A program made the position numbers and the translations under genes. The notes below the pieces were generated by a model, which did not search any database, had not been told where the DNA came from, and saw only the letters and a program-made list of their open reading frames with translations. A stretch of 64,000 nucleotides of DNA. It comes from Paenirhizobium selenitireducens ATCC BAA-1503 (lineage in GTDB: Bacteria > Pseudomonadota > Alphaproteobacteria > Rhizobiales > Rhizobiaceae). Location: assembly GCF_000518785.1 (NCBI RefSeq), contig NZ_JAEG01000011.1:62001-126000 (forward strand). The letters run 5' to 3'. Shown here piece by piece: positions 8,773 to 18,648 of the stretch (position 1 is the stretch's first letter; each line of letters starts with the position of its first letter).

Positions 8773-8804
8773 CCGGTAACGAGCCGGATATCATTACCGG
8801 CTCG
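8773..8804 (-). promoter_or_regulatory. Overlapping alternative hairpins upstream of the diguanylate cyclase
   Basis: Two dyads share bases and exclude one another: CCGGTAA (8773-8779) with TTACCGG (8794-8800), and CGAGCCGG (8780-8787) with CCGGCTCG (8797-8804). They lie between the carbonic anhydrase stop and the cyclase start on the same strand. A terminator/antiterminator or regulator site is possible; there is no T-tract. Confidence 0.4.
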
Positions 8805-8860
8805 GCATAAACATTCTCTAAATTAGCATCAAAAAAGTGGAAACGCGGCGGCGCGGCCCG

Positions 8861-9502
8861 TCACGGCTCGAGGCGGACGAAATCGCGGGTCTCGGGATCC
8901 ATGATCCACAATTCGCCGTTGGCAATGTCGAACCAGGCACCATGGATCTGCAGCTTGCCGCGCTCCTCGAGGATCTTCACGCAAGGGAAGCTGCGCAGAT
9001 TGGAGATCGAGTTGCGGATCGAGATGCGTTCGAGCGCCGTCTGGCGTTCGGTGGCCGTCATTACGGAATTATTCTGCAGCTGCTCGGCGGCGGTGCTGAC
9101 GAGCCCCATCCACTTGCCGATGAAATCGCCCGGCGAAAGCGGCTCCGCATTCGGATCGAGCGCAGCGCGGATGCCGCCGCACCGGCCATGGCCCATGACG
9201 ATGATATCGCGGACCCTCAAGGCCTGGACGGCGAATTCGAGCGCCGCCGAGGTGGAGTGATACTGGCCGTCCGGCTCGTAGGGCGGGACCATGTTCGCCA
9301 CGTTGCGCACGACGAACAGTTCACCGGGGCCCGCATCGAAGATGGTCTCGGGTGCGGCGCGGCTGTCACAACAGGCGACGACCAGCGTATGCGGCTTCTG
9401 GCCCTGATCCGCCAAAACGCGATAGCGTTCTCGCTCGTCGACATAACGGCCGCTCATGAAGTTGCGATAGCCATTGAGAAGAGTGGTTGGGAAGCGCTTC
9501 AT
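8861..9502 (-). CDS. Beta-carbonic anhydrase
   Basis: Interconverts CO2 and bicarbonate; cytoplasmic zinc enzyme. 213 residues. Zinc ligands and the catalytic dyad are visible: C44-x-D46-x-R48 in VVACCDSRAA and H105-x-x-C108 in MGHGRCGG. The segment FVVRNVANMVPPYEPDG is typical of the bacterial/plant beta class (Can/CynT). The frame is open to 9667, but MKRFPTTLLNGYRNF from ATG 9502 is the usual rhizobial beginning and has GGAAAG just upstream. It stands 82 bases downstream of the pyridoxal kinase gene on the same strand and may be cotranscribed. Confidence 0.95.
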   Translation of the reverse strand: MKRFPTTLLNGYRNFMSGRYVDERERYRVLADQGQKPHTLVVACCDSRAAPETIFDAGPGELFVVRNVANMVPPYEPDGQYHSTSAALEFAVQALRVRDIIVMGHGRCGGIRAALDPNAEPLSPGDFIGKWMGLVSTAAEQLQNNSVMTATERQTALERISIRNSISNLRSFPCVKILEERGKLQIHGAWFDIANGELWIMDPETRDFVRLEP

Positions 9503-9584
9503 GTCTTTCCGATTAACGTGCGCCGGCCTTGATGGCAACAGTTTCGCACAAGCTTCGAACGCAAAGCAGCAAAGCGAATCGCGC

Positions 9585-10463
9585 CTAGCTGCGCTTCGGG
9601 CGCTGGGCGGGATGCATGAGGTGGCGCATCTGGACAAGCGCCATCGGCGTGGAGAGGCTGGAGGCATCGCTTTCGAGGGTCAGCTCGTCACCGCCGCGTT
9701 TGGCGGTACGCGCCAGCACCTCGAAGACGCTCGCCGTCGTCAATTGCAGGGCGCGCTCGTCCGGCACGCCCGCCAGCAGCCGCGCCAGGAACAGCGCCGA
9801 GGTGAGGTCGCCCAGCCCATTGGGCGGATTGTCGATCAGCCGGTGTTCGGCGAGCAGGGCGTGTTTTCCGCTGAGATAGAGATTGCCGGTTCCGCCGGCC
9901 ATCATCGGCACCGCGGATGTGACGAGCATGCGCGACGGGCCGAGCGACAGCGCCGCTTCGATGATTTCCGCATTGGACGACAGCTTGCCGCCGACCAGCC
10001 ATTCCAGCTCGTAGCGGTTGGGGGTGGCGACGGAAGCGAGCGGGATGAGTTCGTCGCGGATCGCGACCGCGGTCTCCTCGCGGATGTAGAGACCACCGAC
10101 ATCGCCCATGACCGGATCGCAGACGTAAAGAAGGTCGGGGTTGCGCTCGCGCAGCGCCTTGACCAGCCTGGCGACCGAACGCGGCTGGGCGGCATTGCCG
10201 AAATAGCCCGTCAATACGGCCTTCACCTCGGACAGCCAGGGGGATCGAATGAGATCGTCGATGGCGTGGTCGAAGGCGTCCTCTGCGAAGGTAAGCCGGG
10301 TCGATGGACCGTGGCCGGGATGCCACGGAAGCACCACCGTCGGCAGGGCCCAGACCGGGAAGCCCAGGCTTTCGAGGGCGAAAACTGCCGCACGGTTGCC
10401 GACCGAGCCGCGCACGACGTGGCTCGAGATGACGATGACCGCGCCCTGCGACTGCTCTGTCAT
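9585..10463 (-). CDS. pdxY: Pyridoxal kinase (PdxY type)
   Basis: Phosphorylates pyridoxal (salvage of vitamin B6) using ATP; cytoplasmic, ribokinase-like fold. 292 residues from ATG 10463. Signatures: ISSHVVRGSVGNRAA at the N-terminus (substrate pocket), YVCDPVMGDVGGLY in the middle, ATPNRYELEWLVGG, and the C-terminal anion-hole segment NPPNGLGDLTSALFLARLL, where the catalytic aspartate of the GxGD motif sits. PdxY, rather than bifunctional PdxK/ThiD, is favoured by length and these motifs. It is divergent from gdhB. A second B6-related gene (YggS type) lies at 29.2 kb, but the two are not linked. Confidence 0.92.
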   Translation of the reverse strand: MTEQSQGAVIVISSHVVRGSVGNRAAVFALESLGFPVWALPTVVLPWHPGHGPSTRLTFAEDAFDHAIDDLIRSPWLSEVKAVLTGYFGNAAQPRSVARLVKALRERNPDLLYVCDPVMGDVGGLYIREETAVAIRDELIPLASVATPNRYELEWLVGGKLSSNAEIIEAALSLGPSRMLVTSAVPMMAGGTGNLYLSGKHALLAEHRLIDNPPNGLGDLTSALFLARLLAGVPDERALQLTTASVFEVLARTAKRGGDELTLESDASSLSTPMALVQMRHLMHPAQRPKRS

Positions 10464-10651
10464 GACTGATGATCCATCTGGTTGCGCCGTTGATCGGCCT
10501 TTTCGCCTCAAACTGTCAATATCCGTGTCCTAGTAATCGGATATCGGAATGCCGCAAATTTCCATATACAAAGCAGCGTTCACTCATGTTTCGGCAACAA
10601 TTTTTATTGTACATGTGTGCAACATGCGAATGACGTTGGAGGGAGTGAACA
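10464..10651. promoter_or_regulatory. Divergent pdxY-gdhB control region with a dyad
   Basis: 188 bases. An interrupted dyad ATATCCG (10519-10525) and CGGATAT (10538-10544) with a 12-base spacer lies between the two genes. Nearer gdhB is an AT-rich run with ACAAT TTTT ATTGT at about 10597-10610. Both could be protein-binding sites. No clear -35/-10 pair can be assigned. Confidence 0.35.
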
Positions 10652-13600
10652 ATGGTCGCGAGCAAGAAAACCCGGAGAGAGCAGCAGTTCGAAAGCGCCC
10701 GTCGCATCGCGGTGGCAAACGACGAGACTTTCATCGATCCGGGAATCCTGTTCGGCCGCGCCAGCAATGACGACCTCGACATCTACACACCTGAAATGCT
10801 TGCCCTTTCGGCCGTTCGGGCGGCCGCGGACCTGGCGGCATGGGACGGCGAAACGCCGCGCATCACGATCGCGGCGGCGGATGGCGTGACGCCGAACGGC
10901 GTGCCCGTCAGCATCCTGTCGATCGTCGATCGCAACAAGGCATTTCTCTATGATTCGGTCATGGGCGAGGTGACCAGCCTCCACCGCGACATCACCATGG
11001 CGATCCATCCGATCCTGTCGCTGGCACCGGGCGGCGAGATCAGCCTGTCCGTGCCGGAGCAGGAGGCGGAAGGAGCGATCCGCGTCAGCTACATGCAGAT
11101 CCATCTTGCACCGCTCAGCGCCGAACAGGCGCGAGCGCTCGAGGAGAACCTCGCCAGCGTTCTGGCCAAGGTGAAAATGGCCTTCACCGACTGGAAGCCG
11201 ATGCTCTCGCTGCTCGACGCGGCGATGCAGGAACTGTCGACCACCGTCGCCGGGCGCCGCAAGGCCGACCGCGACGAGGCGCTCGCCTTCCTCGACTGGT
11301 TGCGCAAGGACAATTTCACCTTCCTCGGCATGCGCGAATACACCTATTCCGGCGAAGGCGCCGACGCCAAGGTGGAGCGCAGCCTCGGCCAGGGGCTTGG
11401 CATCCTGTCCGATCCGGACGTGCTGGTGTTGAGGCAGGGCAAGCATGCGGTCACCACCACGCCGGAAATTCTCGCCTTCCTGCAGGGACCGGACTTCCTC
11501 ATCGTCACCAAGGCCAATGTGAAATCGGTCGTGCATCGCCGCGCCTACATGGACTATGTCGGGGTGAAGCGCTTCGGACCCGACGGCAAGGTGATCGGCG
11601 AACTGCGCATCGTCGGCCTGTTCACGGCCACCGCCTATACGCCCTCGGTCAACCAGATTCCGCTCTTACGCGCCAAGGTCGAAAAGGTGATCAGCCATTT
11701 CGGCTTCGACCCGCAGAGCCATTCGGGCCGCATTCTCGAAAACACGCTGGAATCCTATCCGCGCGACGACCTGTTCCAGATCGACACCGAGCTGCTGGCC
11801 AAGTTCTGCGAGCAGATCAACGACCTCGCCGAGCGTCCGCGCGTGCGCGTGCTGCCGCGCATAGACCAGTTCGACCGCTTCGTGTCGCTGATCGTCTATG
11901 TGCCGCGCGAGGACTATAATTCCTCGGTCCGCGAGAAGATCGGCACCTATTTCAAGACCGTCTACGAGGGCCATGTCTCGGCCTATTATCCGGCCTTCCC
12001 CGAGGGCGGCGTGGCGCGCGTCCACATCATCATCGGCCGATCGGAAGGCAAGACGCCGCGCATCGCCCAGGCCAGGCTCGAGGAAGCCGTGCGCGAGATC
12101 ACGGCGCGCTGGGACGACCGCTTCGCCACGCTGGCAGGCGGCGAGGCGCCCCGCCTTTCCGTCACCCAGGCCTTCCAGGAGGCCTTCACCGCGGAAGACG
12201 CGGTCGAGGACCTGCGCCATATCGAGGCCTGCCTCGACGGCGCGCCGATCTCCATTGCCTTTCATCAGGTCGAGGGCGAAGACGGTCCGCTGCTTTATCT
12301 GAAGATCTTCCACGCCGGCGCGCACCTGCCGCTGTCGCGCCGCGTTCCGCTGCTCGAGAACCTCGGCTTCAACGTCATCAGCGAGCGCACCTTCGACATC
12401 GGCATCAACGAGGGCAGCGAGCACGAGGGCCTCGTCGTGCTGCACGACATGGAACTGCAGGTTCAGGGCGGCCGCGGCTTCGATATCGCCGCGCAGGGCC
12501 GGATGCTGGAGGAAACCTTCGTTCTTGCCTTTGCCGGCACGCTCGACAACGACGCCTTCAACCGCCTCGTCATGACCGCCGGCCTGACGGCACGCCAGGC
12601 CAACGTTCTGCGCGCCTATGCCGCCCATCTGCGCCAGTGCGGGTTCGTCTACTCGCCCCGCCACATCGCCGATACGCTCTACAAGCATCCCGCCATCACG
12701 GCCGCGATCCTTTCGCTGTTCGAACTGACCTTCGATCCGAAGCTTTCCGACAAGGTGCGCCAGCGCAAGCAGGCGGAAGCCCGCAGCGAGCTCGAAACAG
12801 CACTCGCTTCGGTACCGAGCCTCGACGAGGATCGGATCCTGCGCCGCTATCTCAATTCGGTCGAAGCGACACTGCGCACCAATTATTTCCAGCCGACCTA
12901 TGCGGCCGGCAACCGTCCGATGCTGGCCTTCAAGTTCGATCCGCAACACCTCGAGGGCCTGCCGGAGCCGCGGCCGTTCCGCGAGATCTTCGTTTACGGC
13001 GTCGAGGTCGAGGGTGTTCACCTGCGCTTCGGCAAGGTCGCCCGCGGCGGCCTGCGCTGGTCGGACCGTGCCCAGGATTACCGCACCGAAGTGCTCGGCC
13101 TCGTCAAGGCACAGCAGGTGAAGAACGCCGTCATCGTGCCGGTCGGCGCCAAGGGTGGCTTCTTCCCCAAGCAGCTGCCGGTTGGCGGCAGCCGCGATGC
13201 CTGGCTCTCCGCCGGTACCGAGGCCTACAAGACCTATGTCACGACGATGCTGTCGATCACCGACAATATCGTCGGCGGCAAGATCGTACCGCCGACTCAT
13301 ACCGTGCGCCTCGACGAGGACGATCCCTACTTCGTCGTCGCCGCCGACAAGGGCACGGCGACCTTCTCCGACACCGCCAACGGCCTTGCCCAGGCGGCGG
13401 GCTTCTGGCTCGATGACGCCTTTGCCTCCGGCGGCTCGGCCGGCTACGACCACAAGAAGATGGGCATCACGGCGCGTGGCGCCTGGGAAGCGGTCAAGCG
13501 CCACTTCCGCGAGATGAACATCGACATCCAGACGACGCCGTTCACTGTCGCCGGCGTCGGCGACATGTCGGGCGACGTGTTCGGTAACGGCATGCTGCTG

Positions 13601-15439
13601 TCGGAGAAGATCCGCCTGATCGCCGCCTTCGACCACCGCGACATCTTCATCGATCCGGACCCCGACATGGCCGCCTCCTTCCGCGAGCGCAAGCGCATGT
13701 TCGCCCTGCCGCGCTCCAGCTGGCAGGACTACGACAGGAAACTCTTGTCGAAGGGCGGCATGATCATCTCACGCGCGGAGAAATCCGTGACGTTGACGCC
13801 CGAGGCTGCCGCAGCGATCGGTCTCGACAGGACGTTGGCGACGCCGTTCGACATCATGAACGCCATCCTGAAGGCCCCGGTCGATCTTCTGTGGTTCGGC
13901 GGCATCGGCACCTATATCAAGGCGGCCGAGGAGGCTGACGCCGATGTCGGCGACCGCGCCAACGACGCCATCCGCGTCACCGGCCCGGAAGTGCGCGCCA
14001 AGGTGATCGGCGAGGGCGCCAATCTCGGCGTCACCCAGAAGGGCCGCATCGCCTATGCCTTGAGCGGCGGCCGGTTGAACTCCGACGCGATCGACAACTC
14101 CGCCGGCGTCAATTCCTCCGACGTCGAGGTCAACATCAAGATCGCCCTTTCCCCGGCACTCGCCGACCAGCGGCTGACCCGCGACAAGCGTGACAAGCTG
14201 CTTGCCGAGATGACCGACGAGGTGGCGGCGCTTGTGCTGCGCAACAACTACCTCCAGTCGCTGTCGATCTCGCTGACGGAGCGCAAGGGCGCCGTCAACC
14301 GCGAAGAGCTCGGCCGGTTGATGAACTATCTGGAAGAACTTGGCCGACTGAACCGCAAGGTGGAAGTCCTGCCGGACAACACGGCGCTTGCCGACCGCTA
14401 TGCCGCGGGCAAGGCGCTGACGCGCCCGGAGATAGGCGTTCTGCTCTCCTATGCCAAGATCGTGCTGTTCGACCAGTTGGTCGCCTCCGACCTGCCGGAT
14501 GATCCCTATTGCGAAAGCGCGCTCACCAACTACTTCCCCGCCCGCATGCGCAAGACCTATGCCGCGGACATTGCCGGGCATCGCCTCCATCGCGAGATCA
14601 TCGCGACCGTGCTGGCGAACCACGTCATAAACCGCGGCGGCCCGGCCTTCATCGCCACGGTCGGTGACGCGACGGGGGCTACCCCGGAGAAGATCGTCAA
14701 GGCGGCATTGATCACCCGCGACGGGCTGCAGCTTCCGGCGATATGGGAGAAGATCGACGCGCTCGACGCCCGGATCCCCGGCGAGACGCAGAACCGGCTG
14801 CATGCGATCGTCGCCCGCGTCTATGCCGGCGTTACCCGCCTGCTGGTCGAGACCGGCATGGCGACAGGTGACCTCTCCGAGGCGCTGGCCCGCCTCAAGG
14901 GCGCGGTCAAGGCTTCGAAACAGGCCTTCGGGGCAACCCTTCCTGCCAACCTCCGGGTCATGTTCCAGCACGAGGTCGCAGACCTCGTCGAGGCCGGATC
15001 GCCGGCCGACATCGCCGAGGAAGTGGTCGGTCTCCTGGCGCTGCTGCTGGTGCCGGAGGTGATGCAGATCGCCGCCCGCACCGAGGCGCCGCTTGCGCGG
15101 GTCATCGAGGGCTACTTCGCCGTGTCCGACGCCTTCCGGGTCGACCGCATTCTGGCCGCCGGCAGCCGCATCGTCAGCGGCGACCACTATGAAAGCCTGG
15201 CGCTCGCCCGCAGCATCGACCAGATCGCTGCCGCACGGCGCAACATCGTTGTATCGGCCTTTTCCCATCACGGCCGCGAGAAACAGCCGGTCCATGCCTG
15301 GCTGTCGGCCCAGCAGCATCGGGCCGAGCGGCTCGGCAGCGAACTGGCCACGCTGAGCGAAACCGGCGAGACCAGCCTGGCGAAGATCGCGGTTGCCGCC
15401 GGCCTGCTCAGCGATCTTGCGAACAACGGGACAAAGTGA
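10652..15439 (+). CDS. gdhB: NAD-specific glutamate dehydrogenase, large (180-kDa) type
   Basis: Oxidative deamination of L-glutamate to 2-oxoglutarate and ammonia with NAD+; catabolic role. 1595 residues, the expected size for the GDH-180 family. The N-terminal half (about 1-700) carries ACT-like and helical regulatory domains. The catalytic core follows: FGKVARGGLRWSDRAQDYRTE (the AR-rich segment starting near residue 795) leads to the substrate lysine K834 in VGAKGGFFPKQ, then a Rossmann NAD-binding part with VAGVGDMSGDVFGNGML. The C-terminal 400 residues are helical. ATG 10652 is preceded by GGAGGG. It is followed 37 bases later by a transporter gene on the same strand. Confidence 0.97.
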   Translation: MVASKKTRREQQFESARRIAVANDETFIDPGILFGRASNDDLDIYTPEMLALSAVRAAADLAAWDGETPRITIAAADGVTPNGVPVSILSIVDRNKAFLYDSVMGEVTSLHRDITMAIHPILSLAPGGEISLSVPEQEAEGAIRVSYMQIHLAPLSAEQARALEENLASVLAKVKMAFTDWKPMLSLLDAAMQELSTTVAGRRKADRDEALAFLDWLRKDNFTFLGMREYTYSGEGADAKVERSLGQGLGILSDPDVLVLRQGKHAVTTTPEILAFLQGPDFLIVTKANVKSVVHRRAYMDYVGVKRFGPDGKVIGELRIVGLFTATAYTPSVNQIPLLRAKVEKVISHFGFDPQSHSGRILENTLESYPRDDLFQIDTELLAKFCEQINDLAERPRVRVLPRIDQFDRFVSLIVYVPREDYNSSVREKIGTYFKTVYEGHVSAYYPAFPEGGVARVHIIIGRSEGKTPRIAQARLEEAVREITARWDDRFATLAGGEAPRLSVTQAFQEAFTAEDAVEDLRHIEACLDGAPISIAFHQVEGEDGPLLYLKIFHAGAHLPLSRRVPLLENLGFNVISERTFDIGINEGSEHEGLVVLHDMELQVQGGRGFDIAAQGRMLEETFVLAFAGTLDNDAFNRLVMTAGLTARQANVLRAYAAHLRQCGFVYSPRHIADTLYKHPAITAAILSLFELTFDPKLSDKVRQRKQAEARSELETALASVPSLDEDRILRRYLNSVEATLRTNYFQPTYAAGNRPMLAFKFDPQHLEGLPEPRPFREIFVYGVEVEGVHLRFGKVARGGLRWSDRAQDYRTEVLGLVKAQQVKNAVIVPVGAKGGFFPKQLPVGGSRDAWLSAGTEAYKTYVTTMLSITDNIVGGKIVPPTHTVRLDEDDPYFVVAADKGTATFSDTANGLAQAAGFWLDDAFASGGSAGYDHKKMGITARGAWEAVKRHFREMNIDIQTTPFTVAGVGDMSGDVFGNGMLLSEKIRLIAAFDHRDIFIDPDPDMAASFRERKRMFALPRSSWQDYDRKLLSKGGMIISRAEKSVTLTPEAAAAIGLDRTLATPFDIMNAILKAPVDLLWFGGIGTYIKAAEEADADVGDRANDAIRVTGPEVRAKVIGEGANLGVTQKGRIAYALSGGRLNSDAIDNSAGVNSSDVEVNIKIALSPALADQRLTRDKRDKLLAEMTDEVAALVLRNNYLQSLSISLTERKGAVNREELGRLMNYLEELGRLNRKVEVLPDNTALADRYAAGKALTRPEIGVLLSYAKIVLFDQLVASDLPDDPYCESALTNYFPARMRKTYAADIAGHRLHREIIATVLANHVINRGGPAFIATVGDATGATPEKIVKAALITRDGLQLPAIWEKIDALDARIPGETQNRLHAIVARVYAGVTRLLVETGMATGDLSEALARLKGAVKASKQAFGATLPANLRVMFQHEVADLVEAGSPADIAEEVVGLLALLLVPEVMQIAARTEAPLARVIEGYFAVSDAFRVDRILAAGSRIVSGDHYESLALARSIDQIAAARRNIVVSAFSHHGREKQPVHAWLSAQQHRAERLGSELATLSETGETSLAKIAVAAGLLSDLANNGTK

Positions 15440-15476
15440 CAGTCTCCGCCTCGATCGATCGGGGAAGGGACCTTGC

Positions 15477-16883
15477 GTGACGAACATGGCGGATGCGACG
15501 GGGGAACGCCGCGGCGGTATTTATAGCCGCGGCGTGGTGGGCTGGATGCTCTTCGACTGGGCAGCCCAACCCTTCTTCACGGTGATCACCACCTTCATCT
15601 TCGGCCCCTACTTCGTCTCGCGTATGACCAGCGATCCGATCGCCGCCCAGGCCACCTGGAGCAACATGGCGACGATCTCCTCGATCATCATCGCCGTGTT
15701 GTCGCCGATCCTCGGGTCGATTGCCGACGAATCCGGCTCACGAAAGCCCTGGATCGCCTTTTTCGCGACGATCAAGATCGCCGCCCTCTGCCTGCTGTGG
15801 ACCGCAGCACCCGGCTCATCGGTCGCCTTCATCGTCCTCCTGATGGTCCTTGCCACAACATCCGCAGAATTCTCGATCGTCTTCAACGACTCGATGATGA
15901 CCCGGCTCATCGGCCAGAAGGATGTGGGACGCGTGTCCAACATCGGCTGGGGCATGGGCTATCTCGGCGGAATGATCGTGCTGATCAGCGTTGTGCTGTT
16001 CATCGCCGCGAGCCCGGAAACCGGCAAGACCATCCTCGGCACCACGCCGCTGTTCGGGCTCGATCCGGCAACTGGCGAGGATGCCCGCGTCACCGGGCCG
16101 ATCTCGGCTCTGTGGTACCTGGTCTTCATCCTGCCCATGTTCTTCTTCACGCCCGATGCCAGCCGCGGCAAGCCGCTCGCCGCGGCGGTGCGCTCCGGCC
16201 TTGGAGAACTCGGCAGCACGATCCGGGAACTCAAGCACAAGCCGGGCGTCTTCCGGTTCCTCGTCGGACGCATGATCTACCAGGACGGCGTCAATGGCCT
16301 GCTCACGCTCGGCGGCATCTTCGCCGCAGCGATGTTCGGCTGGCATACGATGGAAATCGGCATCTACGGCATCATCCTCAACGTTATCGCCATCTTTGGC
16401 TGCGTGGCGGCAAGTTCGCTCGACCGGTGGCTCGGGTCGAAATTCGTCGTGGTGCTGGCGCTGCTGCTGCTCTTGGCCGCGACGTTCGGAATGATCTCGA
16501 CGGGACCGGACTTCACCCTGTTCGGGCTGGTCAGCCTGCCGATAGGAACGACCGACGGCCTGTTTTCGACCCCAGCGGAAAAGGCCTATATCCTCTACGG
16601 CCTGCTGATCGGCATTTCCTTCGGACCGGTGCAGGCCTCCTCGCGCTCCTACCTGGCCCGCAGCGTCAGCCCGGCCGAGGCGGGGCGCTATTTCGGCATC
16701 TATGCGCTGTCCGGCCGCGCCACGAGCTTCATGGCGACCCTTTCCTTCTCGCTTTTGACCTATTGGACGGGATCGGCGCGCATCGGCATGGCAAGCCTGA
16801 TCATCTTCCTGGCGGGCGGCCTGCTGATCCTACTGAAGACGCCCTACCCCGCTGCCCATTTGGCCAAGCCGCTCGAGGCATGA
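15477..16883 (+). CDS. MFS transporter, UMF1 (Atg22-like) family
   Basis: 468 residues with about 11-12 hydrophobic segments. The N-terminal [19 protein letters not shown] is the conserved beginning of the UMF1/Atg22 family; [20 protein letters not shown] and GWGMGYLGG follow. Inner membrane; substrate unknown (fungal Atg22 exports amino acids from the vacuole, but this cannot be transferred safely). GTG 15477 has GGGAAGGGA six bases upstream; ATG 15486 is the alternative. It follows gdhB closely and may share its transcript, which would suit a role around amino acids, but this is only context. Confidence 0.88.
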   Translation: MTNMADATGERRGGIYSRGVVGWMLFDWAAQPFFTVITTFIFGPYFVSRMTSDPIAAQATWSNMATISSIIIAVLSPILGSIADESGSRKPWIAFFATIKIAALCLLWTAAPGSSVAFIVLLMVLATTSAEFSIVFNDSMMTRLIGQKDVGRVSNIGWGMGYLGGMIVLISVVLFIAASPETGKTILGTTPLFGLDPATGEDARVTGPISALWYLVFILPMFFFTPDASRGKPLAAAVRSGLGELGSTIRELKHKPGVFRFLVGRMIYQDGVNGLLTLGGIFAAAMFGWHTMEIGIYGIILNVIAIFGCVAASSLDRWLGSKFVVVLALLLLLAATFGMISTGPDFTLFGLVSLPIGTTDGLFSTPAEKAYILYGLLIGISFGPVQASSRSYLARSVSPAEAGRYFGIYALSGRATSFMATLSFSLLTYWTGSARIGMASLIIFLAGGLLILLKTPYPAAHLAKPLEA

Positions 16884-16910
16884 AAAAAGGCCCGGTTTCC
16901 CGGGCCTTCT
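16882..16910 (-). terminator. Terminator of purH
   Basis: AAGGCCCGG (16887-16895) and CCGGGCCTT (16900-16908) form a 9-bp stem with a four-base loop. On the minus strand six T follow. It overlaps the stop codon of the UMF1 gene and lies 28 bases after the purH stop, so it may serve both. Confidence 0.85.
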
Positions 16911-16935
16911 GCTCGCTCAACGAAACGATCCGCGG

Positions 16936-18552
16936 TCAGTGGCGGAAATGGCGGATGCCGGTGAAGACCATCGCCACATTATGCTCGTCGGCAGCGGCGA
17001 TGACTTCGGCATCCCGCATCGATCCACCGGGCTGGATGACGGCCGTGGCACCGGCGGCGATGGCTGCAAGCAGGCCGTCTGCGAAGGGATAGAAGGCTTC
17101 CGACGCGACCGCCGAGCCCTTGGTCAGCGGTTCGGCCAGGCCGAGCGCCTTCGCGGCATCCTCGGCCTTCAGGGCTGCGATGCGGGCGGAATCGACGCGG
17201 CTCATCTGACCGGCTCCGATACCGGCCGTCTGGCCGTCCTTGGCATAGATCACTGCATTCGACTTGACGTGCTTGGCGATCTTGAAGGCGAACTTCATGT
17301 CTTCCAGCTCGGTCGGGGTCGGGGCACGCTTGGTGACGACCTTGAGCTCGAGATCCTCGACCATCACATTGTCGCGCGACTGGACGAGAAGACCGCCGGA
17401 AACCGTCTTGGCAACGATGCCGCGAGCCCGCGGATCGGGAAGCGCACCGGTCGTCAGAAGGCGCAGGTTCGGCTTGGCGGCGATGATCGCCTTGGCCTCG
17501 TCGGTGACCGAGGGTGCGATGATCACTTCGGTGAACAGCTTGACGATTTCCTCGGCGGTTGCGGCGTCGAGCATCTGGTTGAGCGCGATGATGCCGCCGA
17601 AGGCCGAGGTGGAATCACAGGCGAGCGCCCGCTTGTAGGCCTCCACCAGGCTCGGTCCGGTGGCCACGCCGCAAGGGTTGGCATGCTTGATGATGGCGCA
17701 GGCCGGGCCGTTTTCGGCCGGGAACTCGGCAACGAGCTCGAAGGCCGCGTCGGTGTCGTTGATATTGTTGTAGGAAAGCTGCTTGCCCTGCAGCAGGGTC
17801 GCAGTGGCGACCCCCGGACGTTGATCGCCGGTGACATAGAAACCGGCACTCTGGTGCGGGTTCTCGCCGTAGCGCATGGCCTCCTTCAGCGAACCGCCGA
17901 TGGCGCGATACTGCGGCATGTCGATCGACAGGGCCTCGGCGAACCAGTTGGAGATCACCGCGTCATAGGCCGCTGTGCGGGCGAAGGCCTTGGCGGCGAA
18001 CTGCTGGCGCAGCGCGTAAGTCGTCTGGCAATCGTCGGCTTTCAGAGCTTCGAGCAGGGCCGGGTAGTCCGAGGGATCGGTCAGCACGGTAACGTAGGCA
18101 TGGTTCTTGGCCGAGGCGCGGATCATCGCCGGGCCGCCGATATCGATATTCTCGACGGTGGTCGGATAATCGCCGCCGGCGGCGCGGACTTCCTCGAACG
18201 GGTAGAGGTTGATGACGGAGAGGTCGATCGCCTCGATGCCGTGCGCACGCATGGCTTCCGCATGCTCGGCGTCGTCACGGATCGCCAGCAGGCCGCCGTG
18301 TACGTTGGGATGCAGCGTCTTGACGCGGCCGTCCATGATTTCCGGGAAGCCCGTGACGTCGGATACGTCGGTGACCGACAGTCCGGCCGCAGCGATCGCC
18401 TTATGCGTGCCGCCGGTGGACAGCAGGCGGACGCCCATGGCGCTCAGCGCGGCTGCCAGTTCCACGATGCCGCTCTTGTCGGAGACCGACAGCAGGGCGG
18501 TGCGGATTTTCACGCGGTCGGGAACGGGGATTTTCTTGGATGCGACGGCCAT
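16936..18552 (-). CDS. purH: Bifunctional AICAR transformylase / IMP cyclohydrolase
   Basis: Last two steps of de novo IMP synthesis: formylation of AICAR from 10-formyl-THF, then ring closure; cytoplasmic. 538 residues. The N-terminal cyclohydrolase part (about 15-210) has [23 protein letters not shown] and [18 protein letters not shown]. The C-terminal transformylase part contains KHANPCGVA with the catalytic lysine/histidine pair, and SDAFxGG-like [15 protein letters not shown] 18552 has GGAG ten bases upstream; the open frame before it is not conserved. It is preceded on the same strand by a heparinase-like gene and rsmB-htpX. Confidence 0.97.
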   Translation of the reverse strand: MAVASKKIPVPDRVKIRTALLSVSDKSGIVELAAALSAMGVRLLSTGGTHKAIAAAGLSVTDVSDVTGFPEIMDGRVKTLHPNVHGGLLAIRDDAEHAEAMRAHGIEAIDLSVINLYPFEEVRAAGGDYPTTVENIDIGGPAMIRASAKNHAYVTVLTDPSDYPALLEALKADDCQTTYALRQQFAAKAFARTAAYDAVISNWFAEALSIDMPQYRAIGGSLKEAMRYGENPHQSAGFYVTGDQRPGVATATLLQGKQLSYNNINDTDAAFELVAEFPAENGPACAIIKHANPCGVATGPSLVEAYKRALACDSTSAFGGIIALNQMLDAATAEEIVKLFTEVIIAPSVTDEAKAIIAAKPNLRLLTTGALPDPRARGIVAKTVSGGLLVQSRDNVMVEDLELKVVTKRAPTPTELEDMKFAFKIAKHVKSNAVIYAKDGQTAGIGAGQMSRVDSARIAALKAEDAAKALGLAEPLTKGSAVASEAFYPFADGLLAAIAAGATAVIQPGGSMRDAEVIAAADEHNVAMVFTGIRHFRH

Positions 18553-18648
18553 GGTTCTGCTCCGATCTGATCTGCCGCGCCGCTTGAGATGGGAGATCGC
18601 GAGCGCGATGCCGCCGCCTAGCACAGCTTCCCGGCCGATGGAACAGTT

